A program made the translations under genes and the position numbers. A model generated the notes under the pieces. The model was not told the origin of the DNA. It saw nothing but the letters and a program-made list of their open reading frames with translations, and ran no database searches. From assembly GCA_020058145.1 (NCBI GenBank), contig JAGVEP010000174.1, positions 1-8,329 of the forward strand: a DNA stretch of 8,329 bases, in the 5' to 3' direction. This DNA comes from Phycisphaerae bacterium (GTDB lineage Bacteria > Planctomycetota > Phycisphaerae > UBA1845 > Fen-1342). Shown piece after piece: positions 1 through 6,259 of this stretch (its first letter is position 1; each line of letters opens with the position of its first letter).

Positions 1-5
1 GGGTG

Positions 6-26
6 GGGCGGGCGTCTCGCCCGCCC
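6..26. repeat. GC-rich hairpin downstream of sppA
   Basis: A perfect 9-bp inverted repeat, GGGCGGGCG (6-14) and CGCCCGCCC (18-26), surrounds the 3-nt loop TCT. There is no T-tract on either strand, so it is not a standard intrinsic terminator, although a stem this strong could stall polymerase or protect an mRNA end. It directly adjoins the tandem palindromes at 27-83 and probably belongs to the same repeat-rich gap past the end of sppA. Confidence 0.6.
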
Positions 27-83
27 ACGTCGGGCTCGGAGGCCCGACGCTACAGACGTCGGGCTCGGAGGCCCGACGCTACA
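27..83. repeat. Tandem pair of 28-nt palindromic repeats
   Basis: Two identical 28-nt copies lie at 27-54 and 56-83, separated by a single G (period 29 nt). Each contains a 7-bp inverted repeat, GTCGGGC and GCCCGAC, around the loop TCGGAG, followed by GCTACA. The sppA stop codon is at 90-92, so the pair sits 7 nt past the end of that gene when read on the minus strand. From memory this palindrome style is a dispersed intergenic repeat in planctomycetes. With only two copies it is not a CRISPR array, and no cas gene is present. Confidence 0.75.
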
Positions 84-89
84 TTGCGA

Positions 90-1943
90 CTACCGAAACG
101 TCGGCACTAGCGGCATGAAGCACCCGACCCGCTCCTGCTGCAAGAGCAGCAAGTTGCGCAGGCCGCGCAGCACCTCCCGCAGTTGCGGCGGTGCCAGGTC
201 GCGGACCAGCGGCCACACGGCCCGCACCAGCGGGTCGCCGCCGACGGCCGGCGCCATGCCGATCTCGTATTCATCCTCCTCCGACTCTTTGCCCGTCAGC
301 TTGCCGAGCAGCGCGAGAAACTCCTCGAGGCCCGATGGCTTGGGGAACTGCCGGACCTCGTAGTCGCGGCCCAGCCCGCCCTTGCCCGCGGCATAGTCGA
401 GCGCGTCGCCCAGTCCGCCGAGCTTGTCGATCAGGCCCAGTTCCAGCGCCTGGGCGCCGGTGTAGACCCGGCCGCCGGCGATGCTCTCCAGGTCCTTTTT
501 GATCTTCGACCCGCGCGACTTCGCCACGCGGCCTTTGAACTGGTCATAAACGCTGGTCATGTAGTCCAGCATGAAGGTGCGCTCGGTGTCGTTCCACTTG
601 CGGTTCGCGCTCATGAGCGCTGCGTGAGCGCCACGATTGAACTCCGTGGTGGTGATGCCGAGCTTGTCCTCGAACAGACCCTTCCAGACGATCTTCCCGC
701 CCACGACGCCGATCGAACCGGTGATCGTGGTCGCCTCGGCGAAAATGGTCTCGCCGGGTAGCGCGACGTAGTAACCACCGCTGCCAGCGACGCGCCCCAT
801 GCTCACGATGACCGGTTTTTCCGCCGCGCAACGCACGGCCGCGTTCCAGATGATGTCGCTGGCCAGCGCGGACCCGCCGGGCGAATCCACGCGGACGACG
901 ACGGCCTTGATATTTGTGTCGTCGCGGGCCTGCTCGAACGCGGCGCGCGCGGTGGTGCTGCCGACGGAAGCGTCGCCGAACGGGCCGTCGTCGGCTTTGC
1001 CGGTGGAAATGGGACCTTCGAGGTAGATCAGCCCGAGTGCGGGAGTTTCCTTGTGCTCGGCGGCCGTCTCAAACATCTCCATGATCTGCGGGATCAAGGC
1101 GAACGGGTTGCTGGTGTCGAGCTCGAACTCCGACTTCTCGCCAACCCGCTTGAGCACCTTCACGTCCTTGCCGAACTCCTTGTGGAGCCGGGCCTTGAAG
1201 GCGGCATAGGTAGAAACCTCGTCAATCAGCTTGCTCTCCAAGGCCCGCTGAGCCGTCAGCGGGGCCGCGTCGATGAGCTTCTTGACTTCTTCCGCCGACA
1301 GCCTGCGGCCCGCCGCGATAAGCTGGAGCCAGCGGTCGTAGATGCCGTCGAGCAGCCAGTTGATATTCTCAGCCGCCTCGGGGCTGGGCTCGGTGCGGGT
1401 GAACGGCTCGAGCGCGCTCTTGTAGGCCCCGCAGTGCATCATGTCCGCCTCGACGCCGATCTTGTCGAGCAGGCCTTTGAAGTACATCAACTCGCCGTGC
1501 AGGCCCAGGATATCGAGCTGGCCGTTCTCAGCGAGCGTGATGTGGTCCGCGGCGGATGCGAGGGCATACGCGCCGTTCCCGGCGTAATCCAGGTAGCAGT
1601 AGACCTTCTTGCCCTTGGCCTGAAAGGCCTTGAGTGCCCGCGTCAGCTCCTCGATCTGCGGGAGGTTGATCTGCGGTTGCTCGATGACCAGCACCAGGCC
1701 GGCGATGTCGCCGCTGTTGGCCGCCTGGCGAATGGTCTTCACCAGTTGGTGCAGCGTCCGGGCCTCGGATTTCTTGAACAGCGCCATCAGGCTGGCGGCG
1801 TCGTTCGGTTTCTCCATCACCGGGCCGTCGAGCACCAGGCGCAGGATGCTCTTCTCGGCGCGGGCTTCCGTGGTCGCACACCAGGCGACGGCCAGCAGCA
1901 GTGCGGTCGTACTCGTCAGTCTTCGCAGCGTGAATGTCGTCAT
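90..1943 (-). CDS. sppA: Signal peptide peptidase SppA, 67K-type (tandem S49 protease)
   Basis: This 617-residue serine protease of family S49 degrades signal peptides left after protein export; it acts at the outer face of the cytoplasmic membrane. Residues 1-29 look like a signal peptide (TLRR, a hydrophobic stretch from about 11, and a possible cut after ARA at 29). The length and two S49-like halves match the E. coli 67K form. The N-terminal half (about 60-250) carries the general-base lysine K175 in GAYKSALEPF. The C-terminal half (about 300-520) carries DSPGGS at 353-358 and the nucleophile S388 in GRVAGSGGYY, followed by TTITGSIGV. Residues about 530-617 form a C-terminal tail of no evident domain. 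The ATG at 1943 is supported by AGGAGG at 1948-1953. Both catalytic residues are present, so it should be active. It lies 252 nt downstream of yceH on the same strand; cotranscription is uncertain. Confidence 0.96.
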   Translation of the reverse strand: MTTFTLRRLTSTTALLLAVAWCATTEARAEKSILRLVLDGPVMEKPNDAASLMALFKKSEARTLHQLVKTIRQAANSGDIAGLVLVIEQPQINLPQIEELTRALKAFQAKGKKVYCYLDYAGNGAYALASAADHITLAENGQLDILGLHGELMYFKGLLDKIGVEADMMHCGAYKSALEPFTRTEPSPEAAENINWLLDGIYDRWLQLIAAGRRLSAEEVKKLIDAAPLTAQRALESKLIDEVSTYAAFKARLHKEFGKDVKVLKRVGEKSEFELDTSNPFALIPQIMEMFETAAEHKETPALGLIYLEGPISTGKADDGPFGDASVGSTTARAAFEQARDDTNIKAVVVRVDSPGGSALASDIIWNAAVRCAAEKPVIVSMGRVAGSGGYYVALPGETIFAEATTITGSIGVVGGKIVWKGLFEDKLGITTTEFNRGAHAALMSANRKWNDTERTFMLDYMTSVYDQFKGRVAKSRGSKIKKDLESIAGGRVYTGAQALELGLIDKLGGLGDALDYAAGKGGLGRDYEVRQFPKPSGLEEFLALLGKLTGKESEEDEYEIGMAPAVGGDPLVRAVWPLVRDLAPPQLREVLRGLRNLLLLQQERVGCFMPLVPTFR

Positions 1944-1947
1944 GTGA

Positions 1948-1953
1948 CCTCCT
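1948..1953 (-). promoter_or_regulatory. Shine-Dalgarno site of sppA
   Basis: On the minus strand AGGAGG lies 4 nt ahead of the ATG at 1941-1943. It is the only textbook Shine-Dalgarno match ahead of a gene in this window, and it fixes the sppA start. Confidence 0.75.
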
Positions 1954-2049
1954 CAGGAAGCGGGTCGCGCCGCCGGGCACGATCCCAGGGGACAATTCTC
2001 CGTCGCCGGACCGCTTGCGCGTCCTGCGGCCCGACGCTGCCAGTATACG

Positions 2050-2074
2050 CCGACCCGGTGTCAGTTGGGGTCGG
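2050..2074. repeat. Inverted repeat upstream of sppA
   Basis: CCGACCC (2050-2056) and GGGTCGG (2068-2074) form a 7-bp stem with an 11-nt loop in the 252-nt gap between yceH and sppA. A weaker stem, GCGGG (2123-2127) with CCCGC (2135-2139), lies closer to the yceH end. Neither has a T-tract. They could be attenuating structures or dispersed repeats. I see no gene in this gap. Confidence 0.35.
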
Positions 2075-2195
2075 GCGTTGTCAGATGTTGTCGCCGCATT
2101 TCGGTGCGCAAAGCAGCGCCATGCGGGCTTTCAACCCGCCGGTATTCGGGCCTGTTGCGCGATTATTCTCAACGATGTTCACTCGCGCGAGCGGC

Positions 2196-2879
2196 CTACG
2201 CACCCCACGCATCCAACCGGCGGGTCAGCTTGCCGACCGCTTCGCGGAGCAACTCCACCTCCGACCGCAACTCATCGACTTCGGCCCGCAGCCCGGCGGC
2301 GGGGGCTGCGTAGTCATCCGCGGTCGGGGTGGCAATCGCCGACCCGGGGGCCGCACTTTGTTGCAGCGCTTCCCATTCGTCCGTTGGATAAAGCCGATGC
2401 GCGTACCGCACCGCGGCCTGCCCCGGCTGGCGCGGCAGCGTGGCGACGACGGGTGGTTCACACTGGCCAAGGCCATCAACGACCAGGGACACCGCTTCCG
2501 TTGTTTCGAACGGATACATTCGCGCGGCGTGCCCGCGCAGTTCGCCGAGCGTCTGCGGGCCGCGCAGCAGGAGCTCGGCCATAACGGCGCGCTGCGGCTT
2601 CTCCCAGCCGAGCCGTTCCCTGGCCTCGTGCTTGTACCGCTCGACGCGCGACGCACCCCCCGGCAGCAGCCGCGAAACGAGCCCGCCGGCCCGCAGCACC
2701 TCGAGGGTGTTCCAGACCGTGTCTTCGTCCAGCTCGAGGATCGGTTCGCGATTGCTTTTCTGATTGCACGCCGCGACGATCGCGTTTACGGTCATCGGGT
2801 AGTACTGTGGCTGCGCGAGCGCTTTTTCGAGGAGCACGCCGAGCACGCGGCGTTCAACGGCATTCAGCGTAGGTGGCAT
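2196..2879 (-). CDS. yceH: YceH/DUF480 (UPF0502) family protein
   Basis: This 227-residue protein matches the YceH (DUF480, UPF0502) family, whose members form tandem winged-helix-like folds; the molecular function is not settled. The N-terminal signature LNAVERRVLGVLLEKAL (5-21) is followed by QYYPMTVNAIVAACNQKSNR, where YPxxxNxxxxACNQKxNR is the family hallmark. The second half has LLLRGPQTLGELRGHAARMYPF, another strongly conserved block. The C-terminal region (from about 165) is an Ala/Pro-rich linker and then a predicted coiled coil (LRAEVDELRSEVELLREAV). E. coli YceH is about 215 residues and ends in a similar coiled coil. I chose the ATG at 2879 because GAGGT lies 6 nt upstream and the family homology begins within five residues. 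An ATG at 2897 in the same frame would add six residues with no better site. It is divergent from the HD-GYP gene across 136 nt. Confidence 0.92.
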   Translation of the reverse strand: MPPTLNAVERRVLGVLLEKALAQPQYYPMTVNAIVAACNQKSNREPILELDEDTVWNTLEVLRAGGLVSRLLPGGASRVERYKHEARERLGWEKPQRAVMAELLLRGPQTLGELRGHAARMYPFETTEAVSLVVDGLGQCEPPVVATLPRQPGQAAVRYAHRLYPTDEWEALQQSAAPGSAIATPTADDYAAPAAGLRAEVDELRSEVELLREAVGKLTRRLDAWGA

Positions 2880-2885
2880 CCGTGT

Positions 2886-2890
2886 ACCTC
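2886..2890 (-). promoter_or_regulatory. Shine-Dalgarno site of yceH
   Basis: On the minus strand GAGGT ends 6 nt before the ATG at 2877-2879. This spacing favours that start over the in-frame ATG at 2895-2897. Confidence 0.5.
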
Positions 2891-3015
2891 GTCGCATGTC
2901 CGCGGGTCGCTGGCTCGGCCGGCGGGCGTCCATAGTTGTAACGCAAGACCGCCGCGCTCGCAGCCCCGAATTCGACCACCGGCGACGACCGACCGATATA
3001 ACGTACGAATTCACT

Positions 3016-4254
3016 ATGCCGCTACTGATCCCGATTACCGGCCTGCAACCCGGCATGAAACTGGCCGAGGCGATCATCCTTGACGGGCGTGTCATGCTGC
3101 GCGGGGGTCTCACGCTGCGGAGCGAAGACATCTCCGTCCTGCAACGCCGCTTCGCCGGCCGGCAGGTGCGGATCAGCGACCCGGTGCTCGACGAAGTTGT
3201 CGAATTCGAGGACGACGGACGGGATCGGCAGATTGCCGCGGACGTGCAGCAGAAGGTGATCCGGTCGCTGAGCCGGGCCCAGGAGCGGTTACGGAGCAAG
3301 ACCGCCCTGGACAACGCTGAGGTCAACGCGATTCAAACGACGGTGCACGGCTTGATCGACGATCTGAGGGCCGACAAGGCATCCGCGGTGTTCGTGACCG
3401 CGTGTCTCGACCCGCACAGCTACGTGGGCGTGCATGCGGCCAACGTCTTCTACCTGAGTGTGCTGCTCGCCCACCGGGCGCTCGACTATGTGATTGCCGA
3501 ACGCCGCCGGCAGACCAAGGTGCGCAATCTGCGACCCAATTTCGCCGAGGATCTGGTGCCGCTGGGGCTGGGGGCGCTGGTCATGGACGTGGCGCTGGTG
3601 GCCCTGTTGCCGCTGCTGCGCAGCGAGCGGCTGCTCACGGCCGAGGAGTGCACGGCCCTGCGGCAGCACCCGCGCGCGGGAGTGAAGCTGCTGCCGGATA
3701 AGATGTCCGCTCTGGCCCGCATGATTGTCCGCACGCACCACGAAAACTGCTGTGGAACCGGCTATCCGCGCGGCGCGCCGGCCGAGAGGCTGCATGTGTT
3801 CACGCGGATCGTGCGAATTGCGGACGCATTCGATGCGGCGACCGCACGTCACGTCTACCGCCAGGCCATGTCCCCGGCCCGCGTGCTGTGGGAAATGTCG
3901 GCTGGTCCGCACCGCGAGTGCTACGATGCCAAGCTGATGAAGGTCTTTGTGGGCCTGATCCAACCGTTCCCGATCGGTTCGCGCCTGCGGCTCAGTGACG
4001 GACGCCACGCCACGGTGGTTCGCTACAACCGCCAGGACGTGTTCGACCCCGCCGTCGTCGTGGCGTTCGACGCGGACGGTCGGCCGTTGCCGCGGGAGAA
4101 GCTGGAAGGGCCGCGGCACCTGCGCGCGCGGGGCGACCTGCGGCTGGCGTCGTTCGAGGGCGAGGACTTGTCGTTCTTGTATGCGGCTCCGCCCCCAGCA
4201 GAGCGGCCGAATGTCTCCGGGGTCTCCACGGCGTGGGAGGCGGCGTATCCGTAG
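3016..4254 (+). CDS. Degenerate HD-GYP domain protein
   Basis: This 412-residue protein has three parts. Residues 1-60 (LQPGMKLAEAI, then GGLTLRSEDISVLQRR) resemble the N-terminal segment common in HD-GYP proteins. An HD-GYP-like domain spans about 130-315, and a C-terminal module (PFPIGSRLRLSDGRHATVV, 317-335) is typical of the family. HD-GYP enzymes hydrolyse cyclic di-GMP using a metal cluster. Retained positions are H140, D191, H218, H241-H242, GYP 249-251 and D270. However, the hallmark HDxGK reads MDVAL (190-194), so the metal-binding His and the Lys are both lost, and about 20 extra residues lie between H140 and this site. It is therefore likely inactive or altered, perhaps a c-di-GMP sensor or a scaffold (inference). 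No transmembrane or receiver domain is seen. The ATG at 3016 is chosen by homology; there is no clear ribosome site, and TATAAC at 2997-3002 would imply an almost leaderless message. Confidence 0.85.
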   Translation: MPLLIPITGLQPGMKLAEAIILDGRVMLRGGLTLRSEDISVLQRRFAGRQVRISDPVLDEVVEFEDDGRDRQIAADVQQKVIRSLSRAQERLRSKTALDNAEVNAIQTTVHGLIDDLRADKASAVFVTACLDPHSYVGVHAANVFYLSVLLAHRALDYVIAERRRQTKVRNLRPNFAEDLVPLGLGALVMDVALVALLPLLRSERLLTAEECTALRQHPRAGVKLLPDKMSALARMIVRTHHENCCGTGYPRGAPAERLHVFTRIVRIADAFDAATARHVYRQAMSPARVLWEMSAGPHRECYDAKLMKVFVGLIQPFPIGSRLRLSDGRHATVVRYNRQDVFDPAVVVAFDADGRPLPREKLEGPRHLRARGDLRLASFEGEDLSFLYAAPPPAERPNVSGVSTAWEAAYP

Positions 4255-4291
4255 CGGAATCGCAAGCGAGCGCGGCGGATGGGTCGGTCAA

Positions 4292-4380
4292 GAGCCCGTC
4301 CCACAACCTGTGGCACAGGCTTCCAGCCTGTGGTTTCACCGGCAGGATGCCGGTGCCACATCAAGTTGTGGGATACGCTC
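4292..4380. repeat. Cloverleaf-like palindromic intergenic element
   Basis: This 89-nt element folds as nested inverted repeats. The outer arms GAGC..TCCCACAAC (4292-4307) and GTTGTGGGA..GCTC (4365-4380) pair with two internal mismatches and one wobble. Inside, GTGGCAC (4310-4316) can pair with GTGCCAC (4353-4359). Alternatively, two hairpins form: CACAGGC/GCCTGTG (4314-4320, 4326-4332, loop TTCCA) and CACCGGCA/TGCCGGTG (4337-4344, 4348-4355, loop GGA). I recall the GGCACAGGCTTCCAGCCTGTG core as a dispersed repeat in planctomycete and related genomes; its chance translations (GWKPVP, QDAGAT) recur in spurious protein predictions. It starts 37 nt after the HD-GYP stop. Confidence 0.75.
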
Positions 4381-4583
4381 TAACGAAAACGGGGTGCCGG
4401 GATTCGCCGGCGGGCTCTGGGCTGGAGAGGCGCCGCCGCCGCTTTTCAGGGCAGATTCCGCAGCCTGAGTCGCTCGTGCGGAGAAGAAAACCCGCGCCGT
4501 TCGGCAATCCGACTGGTCCACGTTCTGATCTGAACCGTCGTTACACCGGTTGATGTGTAAATACTTGTCCTGAAATACGCAAA
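4381..4583. other. Gap with no recognised gene
   Basis: Between the cloverleaf element and the terminator I find no protein family match, no RNA gene and no repeat on either strand. The short open frames here read as low-complexity Arg/Pro/Gly sequence typical of shadow frames in GC-rich DNA. The local composition is less GC-rich near 4540-4580. Confidence 0.5.
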
Positions 4584-4605
4584 CCCTCCGGTTCCTGCCG
4601 GAGGG
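4584..4605 (-). terminator. Hairpin terminator after tRNA-Pro, possibly bidirectional
   Basis: A perfect 8-bp stem, CCCTCCGG (4584-4591) and CCGGAGGG (4598-4605), has a 6-nt loop. Read on the minus strand it is followed by TTTGCGTATTT, and it lies 17 nt past the tRNA 3' end, so it should end the dksA-like/lspA/tRNA transcript. Read on the plus strand it is followed by CTCGTTTT, so it could also stop transcription coming from the HD-GYP gene, although that gene ends 329 nt earlier. Confidence 0.8.
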
Positions 4606-4622
4606 CTCGTTTTGAAGACAAG

Positions 4623-4697
4623 TCGGGGCGACAGGACTCGAACCTGCGACCTTCTGCACCCCATGCAGACGCGCTAGCCAAACTGCGCCACGCCCCG
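4623..4697 (-). tRNA. tRNA-Pro (anticodon GGG)
   Basis: A complete cloverleaf of 75 nt is encoded on the minus strand. The acceptor stem is CGGGGCG/CGCCCCG, seven perfect pairs with the C1-G72 pair typical of proline tRNAs. The D stem is GCGC/GCGC. The anticodon arm is TCTGC, loop ATGGGGT, GCAGA, which places GGG at positions 34-36 (genomic 4660-4662). The T arm is GCAGG, TTCGAGT, CCTGT with one G-U pair. The discriminator is A and the CCA end is not encoded. It would read the CCC and CCU proline codons. It begins 24 nt after the lspA stop codon, has its own promoter-like sequence at 4719-4747 and is followed by a hairpin terminator. Confidence 0.96.
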
Positions 4698-4718
4698 CAA
4701 ACTGTCCTTACACGCACA

Positions 4719-4747
4719 AGTCTATGTCCGCTCAACGTTGGTGTCAA
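4719..4747 (-). promoter_or_regulatory. Sigma70-type promoter for tRNA-Pro inside the lspA 3' end
   Basis: On the minus strand a perfect -35 TTGACA (4742-4747), a 17-nt spacer (4725-4741) and a -10 TAGACT (4719-4724) lie in a canonical arrangement. The predicted start, near 4711-4713, is about 15 nt upstream of the tRNA 5' end. The -10 box overlaps the lspA TAG stop (4722-4724), so coding and promoter sequence share the same bases. Confidence 0.7.
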
Positions 4748-5429
4748 GCGCGGCGTGCCGTGACGGACCGGTCCGCCGCTCACGCAGCAGGTGCAGCGAC
4801 AGAATCGCCACCCCGCACACCAGCAGCATATCCGCGACGTTGAACACCCACGGCCAGAGCTCACGCCCACCGATCCAGCGGGTCGGAATCTTGATGAAGT
4901 CCCGCACGTACCCGACGGGGCGAGCCAATTGCTCCTGCACACTCTTCGGCAGCTTGCGCGGCGGCGCGGCGGCACTCGGGGGGTACTCGCGCAGCTCGAT
5001 CCACTGCCCGTCAGCGCTATCCTGCTGAGCGTAGTAGCGCGCGAGCGTGCCGCCCGCTGACGCCAGGCCCTGCGGCACCAACTGCACGAAAACGCGGTCG
5101 TACATGTTGCCAAGCGCCCCCGCTAGAATAGCCCCCAAAGCAAACTGAGTCAGCCACCGCCGCGGCGGACTCTGGGCGAACATCCAGAGTACCAGGATGA
5201 GCGCGAGCATCGATGCGAGCAGAAAAACTTCCGTGTGCCCGGCCCCGATGCCGAACAGAGCTCCGGGATTCAGGGTCGTGTGGAATTCCAGGATGCTCGG
5301 GAGCAGTACGCGATTCCCGCCCTGCCGCAAGGTGTGGAACGCCCAATCCTTGGAGCCTAAGTCCAGGGCCAAACCCAGCGCCGCGACCAGCCAGAGCCGC
5401 AGGTGCGCGCCCACACTGTGCCACGCCAT
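4722..5429 (-). CDS. lspA: Lipoprotein signal peptidase (signal peptidase II)
   Basis: This 235-residue membrane aspartyl protease cuts the signal peptide from prolipoproteins after lipidation. Membrane segments are visible at about 10-27, 67-86, 92-108 and 193-213. Family blocks appear in order: DLGSKDWAF with D23, NPGALFG (54-60), GALGNMYDRV with N108 and D111, VRDFI with catalytic D177, and FNVAD with catalytic D200. All key residues are present. The protein is longer than the usual 160-170 residues because about 57 extra residues (roughly 115-172) lie between the GNxxDR and VxDF blocks, where typical enzymes have about five. I chose the ATG at 5429 because it leaves the normal short stretch before the first membrane segment. 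The frame stays open upstream into the dksA-like gene, and no ribosome site is seen. It lies 109 nt downstream of the dksA-like gene and 24 nt upstream of tRNA-Pro. Confidence 0.95.
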   Translation of the reverse strand: MAWHSVGAHLRLWLVAALGLALDLGSKDWAFHTLRQGGNRVLLPSILEFHTTLNPGALFGIGAGHTEVFLLASMLALILVLWMFAQSPPRRWLTQFALGAILAGALGNMYDRVFVQLVPQGLASAGGTLARYYAQQDSADGQWIELREYPPSAAAPPRKLPKSVQEQLARPVGYVRDFIKIPTRWIGGRELWPWVFNVADMLLVCGVAILSLHLLRERRTGPSRHAALDTNVERT

Positions 5430-5538
5430 CGCGGGCGCGGCGACGACCACGCTGGGGGAATACGCGGGTTCGAGACTGACCGCGGCAGCCGGAGGATCGC
5501 CAGACGGTTCCGGTAGCGATGGTTTCGATGACAAGCGT

Positions 5539-6255
5539 TTACAACCTGCGGCCGCGGCCAAGCTCCTGGGCCAGCGTGTATTCGTAGCAGAACTTCGCCC
5601 AGGGTTTGGCCCGCAGGCGGAATTTGCCAATCGGCTTGCCGGTCGCCTGGCAGACGCCGTAGGTCCCGGTACAGATGCGCTCCAGGGCCTCGTCGATTTC
5701 CCGCAAGATGACCCGTTCGCCCTCGATCAGGCCGAGCGTGAACTCCAACTCATAGTTGTCCGTTCCGAGGTCGGCCATGTGGATCGGCATACTGGACAAG
5801 TCACCGGCTGCCTCGTGGCGGTCCTTGGCGAGGGCTTCGGTGTGCAGCGTAGCCACGTCGCCGAGAATATCGGTCCGCTTTTCGACCAGCATACCCCGGA
5901 ACTGCTCGATGTCATCGACAGACAACCCGGAACCAGCCGTCGCGGCGGCGGGATCCAGGTCAGTCGCGAGGAGATCTTCCCCTTGGTCGAGCGCGATGGC
6001 GGTTGCGGCGCGCGCGGACATGCTGGACGTCCTCGTGGTCTTGGACCGGCCCGCGGCGCGCACGGCTCGCCCTGCCGGGCCGCGGATCGCACGACCGGTC
6101 GTTAGAACCGGCTTCTTCTTGACCGCTCGCGTGGCAGGTTTGGAGACTTTCTTGGGCACAGGCTTCGTGGCCGCGCGGGAACGCCCAGGTGCAGCGGATC
6201 TGCCTTTCCCAGCGGCGGTCCGGCCCGCTTTCTTGGTGGATTTCTTCGCCAACAC
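5539..6255 (-). CDS. DksA/TraR family protein with basic N-terminal tail
   Basis: This 238-residue protein belongs to the DksA/TraR family, small proteins that enter the RNA polymerase secondary channel and often act with ppGpp. Residues 1-80 are a Lys/Arg/Ala/Pro-rich tail resembling histone-like tails. Residues about 115-190 form the helical part (MADLGTDNYELEF). The C-terminal finger region is TYGVCQATGKPIGKFRLRAKPWAKFCYEY. Of the four zinc-ligand cysteines, the first (C202) and third (C223) remain, while the second is T205 and the fourth Y226, so normal zinc binding is doubtful. The start is uncertain. GTG at 6255 has GGGAG 4 nt upstream; TTG at 6252 (7 nt from the same site) and TTG at 6270 are alternatives, and no ATG fits. 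A strong promoter lies upstream at 6345-6373. The gene precedes lspA, an association also known in actinobacteria. Confidence 0.88.
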   Translation of the reverse strand: MLAKKSTKKAGRTAAGKGRSAAPGRSRAATKPVPKKVSKPATRAVKKKPVLTTGRAIRGPAGRAVRAAGRSKTTRTSSMSARAATAIALDQGEDLLATDLDPAAATAGSGLSVDDIEQFRGMLVEKRTDILGDVATLHTEALAKDRHEAAGDLSSMPIHMADLGTDNYELEFTLGLIEGERVILREIDEALERICTGTYGVCQATGKPIGKFRLRAKPWAKFCYEYTLAQELGRGRRL

Positions 6256-6259
6256 AGCG

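Noticed and set aside
27..83. CRISPR-like direct repeats
   Set aside because: Only two copies with a single base between them, no spacer and no cas genes; they are tandem palindromes.
2042..2047. TATACT on the minus strand as a -10 box for sppA
   Set aside because: No TTGACA-like hexamer lies at 16-18 nt; the nearest, CTGACA at 2059-2064, is only 11 nt away.
2997..3002. TATAAC as a -10 box for the HD-GYP gene
   Set aside because: No acceptable -35 hexamer at normal spacing, and the message would start only a few bases before the ATG. It remains possible but unsupported.
1053..3083. A 676-codon open frame on the plus strand, antisense to sppA and yceH
   Set aside because: It runs opposite two genes with clear family motifs, and its translation is Arg/Leu/Gln/Gly-rich with no recognisable domain. 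Long antisense frames are common in GC-rich DNA.
3289..4119. A 276-codon minus-strand frame opposite the HD-GYP gene
   Set aside because: The translation is His/Arg/Gln-rich with no family match, and it is a mirror of the real gene's codon bias.
4233..4553. Small open frames across the cloverleaf element
   Set aside because: Their translations include strings such as GWKPVP and QDAGAT, which come from translating the palindromic repeat rather than from a protein.
4623..4697. Reading the tRNA as tRNA-Met because CAT appears next to the anticodon loop
   Set aside because: Pairing TCTGC with GCAGA sets a seven-base loop ATGGGGT, so positions 34-36 are GGG. The C1-G72 pair and G37 also fit proline.
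5430..5630. N-terminal extension of LspA by 67 residues into the dksA-like gene
   Set aside because: It would overlap the dksA-like gene's 3' end and put a Pro/Ala/Ser-rich segment ahead of an already normal LspA N-terminus.
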